From contig JBFLVQ010000323.1 of the NCBI GenBank assembly GCA_040758525.1, positions 1-10,379 on the forward strand: 10,379 nucleotides of DNA, read 5' to 3'. Shown piece by piece: positions 1-7,975 of the stretch. The notes below the pieces were generated by a model. That model saw only the letters and a program-made list of their open reading frames with translations, searched no databases and was not told where the DNA came from. This stretch comes from JBFLVQ01 sp040758525. Lineage in GTDB: Bacteria; Acidobacteriota; Blastocatellia; Chloracidobacteriales; JADJPF01. Both the position numbers and the translations under genes were made by a program. How positions within the stretch are numbered: position 1 is the stretch's first letter; each line of letters begins with the position of its first letter.

Positions 1-278
1 TCACAATATCTACTTATGGGTATGACGACTCAAAATATAAGAATGCCAAGATAGTTTCAAGGATTACCTTTGATGATAGTAAAGCTAATGTGAAAAAAAT
101 ATTGGGAAAAAATTTTAGCGCCACAGAGACAAAGTTTGGTACTTCTCTATTTGATTATTTAGAGCAGGGTATAAGTCTATTCTTCGAAAATGATAAACTT
201 AAAACCATTCATATATATGAGCCTCTTAATCGCACAAAAACGCGAGAATATTCCATTCGATCAGCAACAAAAAATTAG
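1..278 (+). CDS. 3' end of an unrecognised protein gene (partial)
   Basis: An open frame enters from the left edge (first full codon at position 3) and runs about 92 codons to TAG at 276-278. A GTG at 90 could serve as a start, but the frame is open without a stop upstream of it, so this is better read as the C-terminus of a longer protein. The residues are polar and mixed alpha/beta in character, with a beta-like segment GISLFFENDKLKTIHIYEP near the end. I see no signal peptide, membrane helix or known motif in the visible part and do not recognise the family. It is the only plus-strand gene and converges on the response regulator, with 11 nt between the two stop codons and no clear terminator hairpin. 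It is AT-rich compared with the genes to its right, which may mean a different history. Confidence 0.6.
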   Translation, partial: TISTYGYDDSKYKNAKIVSRITFDDSKANVKKILGKNFSATETKFGTSLFDYLEQGISLFFENDKLKTIHIYEPLNRTKTREYSIRSATKN

Positions 279-289
279 TATCCGGTAAT

Positions 290-1654
290 TTAGGTAAGAT
301 TAAATTTTTGCATACGATAGATCAGGGTGTTACGGGTAATATTGAGGTATTTCGCCGTGCGTGTCTGATTTCCCATATGCTTTTCCAGAGCCTGCCGGAT
401 AATCTCTTTTTCGATCTCTTCTAGATCAATACCATCTTCCGGCAGTACGATAGCAATACTGCCTGCCGATGATCGTATCTGTTTGATCTCTTGCGGTAGA
501 TCATCACCAGAAATGATCTCATTACGTGCTAACACGACCAATCTCTCAATAGTATTCTGGAGTTCACGTACATTACCTGGCCAAGGATATTGATGAAAGT
601 AGCTATAAACCTCACTGGTTAGCTGTACCTTGGGACGGTTGTAGCGTTTTGCGGCATCCTCAATAAAATAGTTAGTAAGTAGCGGAATATCCTCCTTTCG
701 CTCACGCAAAGGTGGCAGTTTGATAGGAACAATATTAAGACGAAAATAGAGATCCTCTCGAAACGAACCATCTTCAATCATTTTAGCAAGGTTACGATTG
801 GTGGCTGCAACCACTCTTACATCGACATGCCTAGCAGTATTATCTCCTATTCTTAAGAACTCTCCTTCTTGTAGTACCCTTAGTAATTTCACTTGCAGAT
901 TGAGAGGAAGTTCACCAATCTCATCTAAGAAAACCGTGCCGCCATGAGCTTCTTCAAAGAGTCCTCGCTTATCATAAATTGCTCCAGTAAATGCTCCCTT
1001 GCGATGGCCAAATAGTTCAGACTCCAACAACTGTCCAGGTATTGCACCACAGTTGATCGTAATGAACGATCTGTCACGACGTACGCTATTATGATGAATA
1101 CCTTTAGCCACTAACTCCTTGCCTGTTCCACTCTCACCTAGTAATAAGACTGTCACATCGGTTCGCGCAACACGCTCAACGACATCATAAAGTTCCCGCA
1201 TTCGCTTAGAAGTACCAATTACATTATCGAGTTGAAATCGCTCTCCAATAAAAGCACGAAGTTCCTTATTCTCGCATACCAGATCTTTTATCTTAAGCGC
1301 ACGCTCGATCGATAACTTAAATTCATCCCAATCAAGTGGTTTTGTCAGGTAGTCTTCTGCCCCCATTTTAATCGCTGCGACGGCTGTGGGTATATCACCA
1401 TAGGCGGTAATTACGATCACAGCAGTCTCTGGTGAAATTGCTTTAATTCGCCTAGTAAGCTCTAAACCATTCATTTCTGGCATGGCGAGATCGGTAATAA
1501 CTAGATCCGAGAGGTTTTCGGTAAACTGCTGATAACCCTGTAAACCATTCTCTGCCACTTCAACTTGATAGCCAGCTTCACGCAACTTAAAAAGCATAAC
1601 CTGGCGGAACGACTGTTCATCTTCAACAAGTAGAATTCTTTTTTGTTTAGCCAT
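290..1654 (-). CDS. NtrC-family sigma54-dependent response regulator
   Basis: A cytoplasmic transcription activator of 454 residues, the usual length for this class. The receiver domain (about 5-120) has the acidic pocket E11-D12, phosphoacceptor D55 in ITDLAMPE, T83 and K105. The AAA+ domain (about 143-370) has Walker A GESGTGKE at 173-180, the sigma54-contacting GAFTGA loop at 220-225, Walker B with D244-E245, sensor I near 281-289 and sensor II WPGNVREL at 358-365. A Fis-type helix-turn-helix occupies about 429-450. All key residues are present, so it should be an active phosphorylation-dependent, ATP-hydrolysing activator of sigma54 RNA polymerase. It follows the sensor kinase by 17 nt and is its presumed partner. 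No good Shine-Dalgarno sequence precedes the ATG, so translation may depend on the upstream gene. Its probable targets are the sigma54 promoter at 7990-8005 and the palindrome at 8133-8156 (inference). Close relatives include ZraR/AtoC-type regulators; the exact orthologue cannot be named. Confidence 0.96.
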   Translation of the reverse strand: MAKQKRILLVEDEQSFRQVMLFKLREAGYQVEVAENGLQGYQQFTENLSDLVITDLAMPEMNGLELTRRIKAISPETAVIVITAYGDIPTAVAAIKMGAEDYLTKPLDWDEFKLSIERALKIKDLVCENKELRAFIGERFQLDNVIGTSKRMRELYDVVERVARTDVTVLLLGESGTGKELVAKGIHHNSVRRDRSFITINCGAIPGQLLESELFGHRKGAFTGAIYDKRGLFEEAHGGTVFLDEIGELPLNLQVKLLRVLQEGEFLRIGDNTARHVDVRVVAATNRNLAKMIEDGSFREDLYFRLNIVPIKLPPLRERKEDIPLLTNYFIEDAAKRYNRPKVQLTSEVYSYFHQYPWPGNVRELQNTIERLVVLARNEIISGDDLPQEIKQIRSSAGSIAIVLPEDGIDLEEIEKEIIRQALEKHMGNQTRTAKYLNITRNTLIYRMQKFNLT

Positions 1655-1671
1655 TCTGTATTTTTTGCGGG

Positions 1672-2817
1672 TTAAGAGTTATCTGTAAGCGCCTTCTGCT
1701 GGTTACTGGCAGCTACAGCTACTGCATTAGTATTTGAAAGCGGTAGACGCACAATAAATAGACTACCTGGGTCAGCTTGGTCTACCAGTTCAAGCTCACC
1801 ATCATGCTGCTTAATAAGTTGATATGCGATAGATAATCCTAATCCAGAGCCATCCGGTTTAGTAGTAAAGAATGGATCGAAGATCCTCTCCTTCTTGTTT
1901 GGTTCAATACCAACTCCATAATCATGTACGCTTATCTCAACAGACTCTTTCAGACGACAACTGACTACTTCAACATTGCCGCCCGCAGGCATAGCTTGTA
2001 TAGCATTGAGAATAAGGTTAAGAAGGACTTGCTTGATCTGCTCTGCATCAACAAATACCAGTGGCAGTCTTTCATCAAGTTGAGGCACCAGCTTGACACC
2101 CATCTTAATAGCCTGGGGAGTAATAAAATTGAGCACCGATTTAATCAACTGATTTAGATCCGTGTCAGCTTTCTCTGGTTGGCGTGGTTTAGAAAATTTA
2201 AGGAATTCATTTACTAATCTGTTAAGCCGATCAACCTCACGTTCTATTATTGTGACAAACTCTCGCCTTGGGCTTGTCAATGGGATCTCTTTCTCAATGA
2301 TCTCAATTGCACCTTTAATAGCGCCCAATGGATTGCGGATTTCATGAGCCACTGTTGCTGCCAATTCACCTAATGATTTAAGCCGTGCAGTTCGCACAAG
2401 CAGATTAACAGTATCTTTTAGCTTCTGATAAGCTACTGCTAAATCGGCAGATGCTTTTTCAAATCGTTGTCGCTGTTGCCTCTCAGCACGTGCAAAGAAT
2501 CCTGTAGCAATACCGACAACTTGAAACATAATTATTTCTGCGTATTGATTGAGTATTGCCGATTGGGGTTCATTACGATGTTCTGATATATGTAGTAGGT
2601 AGAGCGACCCGCTTAAAATCGAATAACCCAGACTCCCTTTCAATCCCAGTCTATAGGCGGCATAAACGATGGGAATATAGTAGAGCCGTTGTGAGATTTC
2701 ATGTAACAGAGGACTATTGTCCGAGGATATGTAGTGAAGTAATGTGATAAAAACTACGCTTAGGGTGAGTAGGGGGATTTCAACCACAAATTTCACTTTA
2801 CCTTCACTATCACTCAT
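1672..2817 (-). CDS. membrane-bound sensor histidine kinase
   Basis: A sensor kinase of 381 residues. The N-terminus has about four membrane helices (roughly 11-30, 45-57, 60-77 and 93-109) with almost no periplasmic domain, then a charged linker or coiled coil (110-140). The HisKA dimerisation domain has the phosphoacceptor H158 in AHEIRNPLG. The HATPase domain has an N box near N271, a G1 box DYGVGI at 299-304, an F box FDPFFTT at 313-319 and a G2 box GSGLGL at 323-328. All catalytic motifs are intact. The ATG overlaps the stop of the preceding gene (ATGA), indicating translational coupling with the 158-residue membrane protein. The response regulator follows 17 nt later, so the two form a cognate pair. 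With no large sensor domain, the signal is probably read within the membrane or through a partner; H28, H39 and H76 lie in or near the membrane part. The metal link is inferred only from the neighbouring pump and cupredoxins. Confidence 0.95.
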   Translation of the reverse strand: MSDSEGKVKFVVEIPLLTLSVVFITLLHYISSDNSPLLHEISQRLYYIPIVYAAYRLGLKGSLGYSILSGSLYLLHISEHRNEPQSAILNQYAEIIMFQVVGIATGFFARAERQQRQRFEKASADLAVAYQKLKDTVNLLVRTARLKSLGELAATVAHEIRNPLGAIKGAIEIIEKEIPLTSPRREFVTIIEREVDRLNRLVNEFLKFSKPRQPEKADTDLNQLIKSVLNFITPQAIKMGVKLVPQLDERLPLVFVDAEQIKQVLLNLILNAIQAMPAGGNVEVVSCRLKESVEISVHDYGVGIEPNKKERIFDPFFTTKPDGSGLGLSIAYQLIKQHDGELELVDQADPGSLFIVRLPLSNTNAVAVAASNQQKALTDNS

Positions 2818-3290
2818 ATTTTATCAACAATCAGATCTGCTTTATTAATCTGCTCAAGAGGTATACCAGGTGGTGGTAACGCTTTTATTGCTCTATTGAT
2901 CTTTTCAGCATTAAGTTGAATCTCACGAATCATCTCAATCTCTTCCCGACTTACCGGCCAACCTTCTTTGACAGAGAGTAACCGCGTATATCCAACAATA
3001 AGCAACAGTGGACTGACAACTTGGCTGTGTAATGAATTAATCACTTCTTGCAGATCATTAACCTGACATTTACGCTGATTGCTACGCCAAAGAGTAAATC
3101 CAAATGCCGTCGCCACAATTACAAACAGGCTACGAAAGAACAGTTGGGTAATATCGTTAAGAGAAAATTCGTTGATAAAACTATGCCAGCTAAGACGGCC
3201 ATGCATACTGGCATGCATCAGAGCATCCAGTACCCACATGCTAATACCTATAGCAATCCCATACCAGACTTCTTTATAGTGGCTTAGCAT
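2814..3290 (-). CDS. small two-helix membrane protein with a degenerate HisKA-like (DHp) domain
   Basis: A protein of 158 residues with two membrane helices (about 8-28 and 48-68), then a cytoplasmic helical segment. Residues 84-105 (SLHSQVVSPLLLIVGYTRLL and flanks) resemble the HisKA H-box helix of kinases such as SHELRTPL...ILGYAELL, followed by a second helix (115-138) as in a DHp hairpin. The usual His lies five residues before the Pro; here that position is S89, while H88 is shifted by one. There is no ATPase domain: the protein ends 64 residues after P94. TM1 and the loop after it carry a His/Met cluster (M25, H26, M29, H30, H36). A good ribosome site, AAGGAG, lies 8 nt before the ATG. 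The stop overlaps the kinase start by 4 nt. Likely an accessory or pseudo-kinase subunit that pairs with or tunes the downstream kinase (inference). The DHp resemblance was judged by eye. Confidence 0.75.
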   Translation of the reverse strand: MLSHYKEVWYGIAIGISMWVLDALMHASMHGRLSWHSFINEFSLNDITQLFFRSLFVIVATAFGFTLWRSNQRKCQVNDLQEVINSLHSQVVSPLLLIVGYTRLLSVKEGWPVSREEIEMIREIQLNAEKINRAIKALPPPGIPLEQINKADLIVDKI

Positions 3291-3316
3291 TGCATAAACT
3301 CCTTGCCCGAGAGATA

Positions 3317-6300
3317 TTAGTTGCTAATTGGGGAAATATGCTCATCCCAGGGAGCTAGGTCCTGACCAGCTTCATCCTTTTCCTCTACTTTAGCACTGCT
3401 TTTTTCATTGAAAATCTTTTCTGCAATAGGTTTGCCGAATTTGTAAAATACTGCTGGGGTAACAAGCTGATCAAGTAGGGTTGAAGTAATGATTCCACCT
3501 AATACTACTATTGCCATTGGTTCTAATATCTCTTTACCTGGCTCTCCAGCAGAAAGAACCAAAGGAATTACTGACAGTATTGTTGCTACGGCAGTCATAA
3601 GTACTGGTACCAGCCGCTCCAGTGATCCTCTAATGATCATCTCTTCTGTGAATCCTTCACCTTCTTCATGCATTAAGTGCATATAATGAGAGATCATCAT
3701 TATACCGTTACGTGCTGTGATACCAACCAAAGAGATAAATCCAACCAAAGTAGCTACCGAAATGATTCCGCCAGTCAATAGCATTGCTATGATCGCGCCG
3801 ATTAGGGCAAGCGGAACATTGATCATCACTTGTAATGCTGCTCGCCAATCTCGCATTCCTTTTATTAACAGAAAGAAGATCGCAATAAGAGAGAAGACTG
3901 ATAATAGAGTTAACCGCCGCGTAGCATCCTGTTGTGCTTCAAACTGACCTCCATACTCAATAAAATAACGCTCTGGCAATGTTACCTGGGCTTTAATACG
4001 AGATTGAATATCCTTAACTACCGATCCTAGATCACGACCCGATGTGTTAGCCATTATTACTATACGGCGTTGTGTGTTCTCTCGTAGTACCTGGTTTGGC
4101 CCAGGTTGCTTAATGATATTTGCAACTGTAGCAACAGGTAGTTGTGTTTCAGCCGGTGTATCTATGGTGGCATTACGTAGCGCATCAAGATTGTTACGAG
4201 ATTCGTCGTCAAAACGTACGACAACATCATAGCGTCGCTGTCCTTCGATCGCTTCTGAAACCTTTCTACCATTGAGAGCGGTTTCTAGAGTTTCCACAAC
4301 TTCTCCAGGTCGCAATCCATATCTAGCTGCTTCATTGCGATCGATCTGAAAACGCAATTGGGGTATTAAAACCTGTTTCTCGATCTGGACATCAGTTGTG
4401 CCAGATACTGTTGAGACAACATTACGGATCTCTTCAGCTTTGGATCGCAGTACCGCCAAGTCATCCCCAAATAGCTTTATCGCAATTTGAGCACGAATGC
4501 CAGACATCAGATGATCGATACGGTGTGAGATAGGCTGACCAATATTTACATTGACGCCAGGTATTATGGCTAATTTCTCACGTAGCTCATTAATAATCAC
4601 CTCCCGTCCCCGTTCTGATCGCTTAAGATCTACATCTATCTCCGAATAATGCACCCCTTCAGCATGTTCATCCAATTCTGCTCGCCCTGTGCGCCGTCCA
4701 GTGGCAATCACTTCCGGCACACTTAGTATTAACTGCTCAGCAACTTGGCCTATCTTATTCGATTCGGCCAAAGAAGTACCAGGCTGAGCAAGCACGTTAA
4801 TTGTTAGTGTACCCTCATTAAAAGCAGGCAAGAACTCAGTACCAACAAATGGCAGTATAGAGATAGTCGCTAAGAAGAGTGCCGCTGCTCCACCCATTAC
4901 TTTCCAGGGATGACGCAGTGTCCAACGCAAGACAGGTTCATCCCATCGCTTGAGTGTACGCACAATAAACCCTTCTTTTTCGCTCTGCATAATTTTTGCT
5001 TGTGGCAAAAAGTAGGAAGCAAGTACCGGTGTTACAGTAAGCGATACAATCAAGCTGGCCAATAGGCTAACAATATAAGCTACTCCCAGTGGTACTAGTA
5101 AACGACCTTCGACACCAGTAAGGGCAAAGAGTGGGATAAAAACAAGCCCAACAATAAAAGTGGCATAAACAATAGAGGAACGCACCTCCATAGATGCTTC
5201 ATAGATAACACGTATCGCTGGTTTGGGACTGCCAATCAGGCGATTTTCCCGCAAGCGCCGAAAGATATTCTCAATATCAACAATCGAGTCATCTACCAGT
5301 TCGCCAATCGCAACCGCCAGTCCACCTAGCGTCATGGTGTTTATTGTGATACCAAACCATTTGAATACCAGAAATGCCATGACAAACGAGAGTGGAATGG
5401 CGGTTAATGTAATTGCCGTAGTACGAAAATTGAGCAGGAAGAGGAAGAGAATAATAATAACCAGTACGGCACTCTCAGTTAATGCTTCAATAACATTTTC
5501 AATCGAATTGCGAATAAAACTGGCTTGACGGAACAGTTCTGAATTAATCTCAATGTCAGCCGGTGAAGTAGCTTGTAGCTCTTTGAGAGCATTTTCGACT
5601 TTCTTTGTTAATATTAGTGTGTCCGCACCGGGCTGTTTTGAGATTGCCATAATAACTGCTGGTTTAGCATCGGTGCCGCCTTCGCCCCGCTTAATCTTGG
5701 CACCGAACTCTACTTTGGCAACCTCATCCAATTTAATTGGGGTACCATTGCGATAAACAACGACAACATTCTTTAACTCATCAAGCGAATTGAATCGTGC
5801 GATATTGCGGATCAGGTACTCCTGCGATTGCGAATCGACAAAGCCGCCCGTAGTATTAGCATTCGACTTTTCCAATGCCTCCGCAACCTGTTCAATGGTA
5901 ATGCCAAATTGCTGTAATTTAGCAGGGGAAACTAGTGCCTGATACTGTTTAACACCACCACCAATATTGGTTACTTGAGCAATACCAGGAATCGTAAGCA
6001 ACCGAGGGCGTATCGTCCAATCTGCCAGGGTACGCACATCAAGCGGATCAGTCTGACCACTCTTTGAGCGCACCGAGACCAGCATTATTTCACCCATTAT
6101 TGATGAGATAGGACCCATTACGGGAGCAATGCCATCTGGCAGTTGCTCGCGAGCAAGATTAAGCTTCTCCGCAACAAGTTGTCGGTCAATATAAATGTCT
6201 GTACCCCATTCAAACTCTACCCAGACAATAGAGAGACCAATACCGGATTGTGAGCGTACCCGTTCAACCCCAGGCGCACCATTCATCAATGTCTCAATGG

Positions 6301-6502
6301 GAAAGGTGACTAATGTTTCGACCTCTTCTGGGGCAAGTCCTTCCGCCTCGGTCATAATAGTCACGGTAGGACGATTAAGGTCAGGTAATACATCTACCGG
6401 CAGATTTACTACTACCCACACACCATAGACTAGTATCAGACTGGCAATGGCAACTACCAGCAGCCTATTCTCCAGTGACCATTTAATAATATGAGTCAAC
6501 AT
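3317..6502 (-). CDS. heavy-metal-efflux RND permease (CusA/CzcA family)
   Basis: An inner-membrane proton-driven pump subunit of 1061 residues, the normal size for the HME-RND family, which exports metal ions from the periplasm or cytoplasm. It has TM1 at about 13-33, a first periplasmic porter domain (about 35-335), a helix bundle (338-500), a second porter domain (about 560-865) and the C-terminal bundle. Family landmarks are GTEFLPAFNEG near 554-564, GRAELDEHAEG at 606-616 and ISHRIDHLMSGIR at 658-670. The TM4 proton-relay segment reads AIGELVDDSIVDIEN (398-412), with D404, D405, D409 and E411. It differs from CzcA (DFG...DGA...VEN) and from CusA (AIGAMVDAAIVMIEN), so metal specificity cannot be assigned. 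It follows the cupredoxin lipoprotein by 34 nt with a modest AGGA site. No membrane-fusion adaptor or outer-membrane channel gene is adjacent in this window. The family call is very sure, the substrate is not. Confidence 0.95.
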   Translation of the reverse strand: MLTHIIKWSLENRLLVVAIASLILVYGVWVVVNLPVDVLPDLNRPTVTIMTEAEGLAPEEVETLVTFPIETLMNGAPGVERVRSQSGIGLSIVWVEFEWGTDIYIDRQLVAEKLNLAREQLPDGIAPVMGPISSIMGEIMLVSVRSKSGQTDPLDVRTLADWTIRPRLLTIPGIAQVTNIGGGVKQYQALVSPAKLQQFGITIEQVAEALEKSNANTTGGFVDSQSQEYLIRNIARFNSLDELKNVVVVYRNGTPIKLDEVAKVEFGAKIKRGEGGTDAKPAVIMAISKQPGADTLILTKKVENALKELQATSPADIEINSELFRQASFIRNSIENVIEALTESAVLVIIILFLFLLNFRTTAITLTAIPLSFVMAFLVFKWFGITINTMTLGGLAVAIGELVDDSIVDIENIFRRLRENRLIGSPKPAIRVIYEASMEVRSSIVYATFIVGLVFIPLFALTGVEGRLLVPLGVAYIVSLLASLIVSLTVTPVLASYFLPQAKIMQSEKEGFIVRTLKRWDEPVLRWTLRHPWKVMGGAAALFLATISILPFVGTEFLPAFNEGTLTINVLAQPGTSLAESNKIGQVAEQLILSVPEVIATGRRTGRAELDEHAEGVHYSEIDVDLKRSERGREVIINELREKLAIIPGVNVNIGQPISHRIDHLMSGIRAQIAIKLFGDDLAVLRSKAEEIRNVVSTVSGTTDVQIEKQVLIPQLRFQIDRNEAARYGLRPGEVVETLETALNGRKVSEAIEGQRRYDVVVRFDDESRNNLDALRNATIDTPAETQLPVATVANIIKQPGPNQVLRENTQRRIVIMANTSGRDLGSVVKDIQSRIKAQVTLPERYFIEYGGQFEAQQDATRRLTLLSVFSLIAIFFLLIKGMRDWRAALQVMINVPLALIGAIIAMLLTGGIISVATLVGFISLVGITARNGIMMISHYMHLMHEEGEGFTEEMIIRGSLERLVPVLMTAVATILSVIPLVLSAGEPGKEILEPMAIVVLGGIITSTLLDQLVTPAVFYKFGKPIAEKIFNEKSSAKVEEKDEAGQDLAPWDEHISPISN

Positions 6503-6536
6503 AACTGTTCCTGAACTATCCTGCCATCTCGTTAAT

Positions 6537-7769
6537 CTAGTTTGTCACAATCATCTTGCCTTGAAGCATATTCATACCGCAATTGAAAGTGTAGGTAGCG
6601 GATTGCTCAGGTTTCAGATTAATAGTAACCGGTTTATTGACTGGCAGTGTTTGGTAAATATTCAAGTCCTTGAAGATCAATTCCTCGCCACAGTTGTTGG
6701 CATCGGCACGATAGAAAGTAATTTGAGCCGGAATGCCACGCTTAAGCTGAAAGCTCGCCGGTTCATAACCATTTTCGCTTACCGTAATCTTGATCTTCTG
6801 AATACCATCCTCCAGTTTGGCTGCAACTGCATCAGTCTTTGCTTCATCTACATCAACATTGACAACAAAATCGGCCGTGATCACTTTGCCATTGCGCTGA
6901 AACTGTGTCCACATTTTATAAAGCCCTGGTTTTGGAAAAGTAGTATGAGCACTCACTTCTGGCCCACCTTGGCGGGGTGGCGCAGTATGAGTATGAGGCT
7001 TGGTATTATCATTATGACTATGTGCAGCATCACTTTTTTCTAATGGATGAGCATGAAGAAACTCTTTGGTGTCCTCACTAATAATTACGAAATGAGCCAT
7101 TGCGCCTAAATATGGTTCTAGATCGTAGAGTGGTTTTCCTGTTTTGGCATCTGCAAAAGTGAAATTTAATTTGTTCAGTTCACCAACTTTTAATGGTTTA
7201 TCGGGCTTGAAGGTAACACGCACATCATCAAAGCTCTTTGTCTCTTGTGTGTCTACAATAAGTGGTTTGTGTTGGCGTGCTGTCCCAGTAACATCAAGAT
7301 CCAGACGACCAATCTGCTGATTGGCACCATTGGGGGTATAATCAGTATAGAGCTTGTATTGACCTGCAGTGGGAAACTTGGTTTCAACAGTATATGTACC
7401 ATCACTATTCTCTTCAGGGTGAACATGAGTGTAGTAGGCTAGATCGCTACTAACAATCAGCAGATGTATCTTTTTTTCATGCACAATATCCAAGGTAGGA
7501 TGCTGCTTTCCTGCCGGATCTTTAATTGAGAAAGTAAGCTTTACCGGTTGATCAGATTTAATCTCGCCGGGTTCAGCGGTTAACTCAATGTCATATTTGT
7601 CAGGCTCACTATTGTTAGCTTTAATAATCTTTTTGTTGGCCGCCGGTTCGACTACTGACTGTTTATTTACCGGCGGCATTGATTGAGAGTTGCAAGCGAG
7701 CGATAAAACTACTACTCCAGCAATCACAATTACTGATAATATCTGATAGGCTTTCATACGATAATTCAT
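6537..7769 (-). CDS. cupredoxin-domain lipoprotein with two beta-sandwich repeats and His-rich segment
   Basis: An envelope lipoprotein of 410 residues. A signal peptide with lipobox LSLAC places the lipidated Cys at residue 26. Two similar beta-sandwich units follow (about 58-163 and 180-305), each with a K/L-F-T or S-F stretch, an HxH site (H115-H117; H239-H241) and a closing FPTAGQYKL-type or FPKPGLYKM-type strand. This resembles YtkA/FixH-like or CopC-like domains by eye. The C-terminal cupredoxin domain (about 322-410) has C360 in NCGEE and C397-G-M-N-M401, likely copper or metal ligands. The linker 239-261 has three HxH pairs. The start at 7769 follows AAGGAG by only 4 nt; the Met at residue 5 gives a more typical signal peptide but lacks a site. 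It is the first gene of the pump operon, so a role as periplasmic metal sensor, chaperone or donor to the pump is plausible. The anchoring membrane (inner or outer) is unknown. Confidence 0.88.
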   Translation of the reverse strand: MNYRMKAYQILSVIVIAGVVVLSLACNSQSMPPVNKQSVVEPAANKKIIKANNSEPDKYDIELTAEPGEIKSDQPVKLTFSIKDPAGKQHPTLDIVHEKKIHLLIVSSDLAYYTHVHPEENSDGTYTVETKFPTAGQYKLYTDYTPNGANQQIGRLDLDVTGTARQHKPLIVDTQETKSFDDVRVTFKPDKPLKVGELNKLNFTFADAKTGKPLYDLEPYLGAMAHFVIISEDTKEFLHAHPLEKSDAAHSHNDNTKPHTHTAPPRQGGPEVSAHTTFPKPGLYKMWTQFQRNGKVITADFVVNVDVDEAKTDAVAAKLEDGIQKIKITVSENGYEPASFQLKRGIPAQITFYRADANNCGEELIFKDLNIYQTLPVNKPVTINLKPEQSATYTFNCGMNMLQGKMIVTN

Positions 7770-7879
7770 ATTGCTCCTTACATAATTGGAAATAGTTACT
7801 ACAATTCTTAAATACCACTAATTCGCGAAGTTGAGCGTAACTGATAGATACATTCTACAACAACCCACTCACGCAGCTT

Positions 7880-7914
7880 AAGGCCAGATACTATTTGTAT
7901 ATCAGTCTGGCCTT
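7880..7914 (-). repeat. 9-bp-arm inverted repeat in the predicted leader
   Basis: AAGGCCAGA (7880-7888) and TCTGGCCTT (7906-7914) are exact reverse complements around a 17-nt loop in which TAC and GTA can also pair. It lies within the predicted 210-nt leader of the pump operon, about 110 nt before the lipoprotein ATG. No T-run follows on either strand, so it is not a standard terminator; an operator or an RNA leader hairpin fits better. Confidence 0.45.
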
Positions 7915-7975
7915 CGGATCCAACTATTAGATTTAATCCTCTTATTGCAGCGTTAGATCTTAAGTCAGTCAAATA

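Noticed and set aside
6561..7043. Long plus-strand open frame of 160 codons opposite the lipoprotein gene
   Set aside because: It lies wholly antisense to a well-supported gene, has a composition with no recognisable domain, and shows no ribosome site; it is a by-product of the codon pattern on the other strand.
7801..7860. Sigma70 promoter just before the lipoprotein gene
   Set aside because: TAAGAA-like and CAACTT-like hexamers occur but neither matches the -10 or -35 consensus well; too weak to annotate beside the sigma54 site.
7873..7886. Second sigma54-like match on the minus strand (TGGCCTTAAGCTGC)
   Set aside because: The GG and GC are 9 rather than 10 nt apart, which breaks the strict spacing of RpoN promoters, and the bases belong to the hairpin at 7880-7914.
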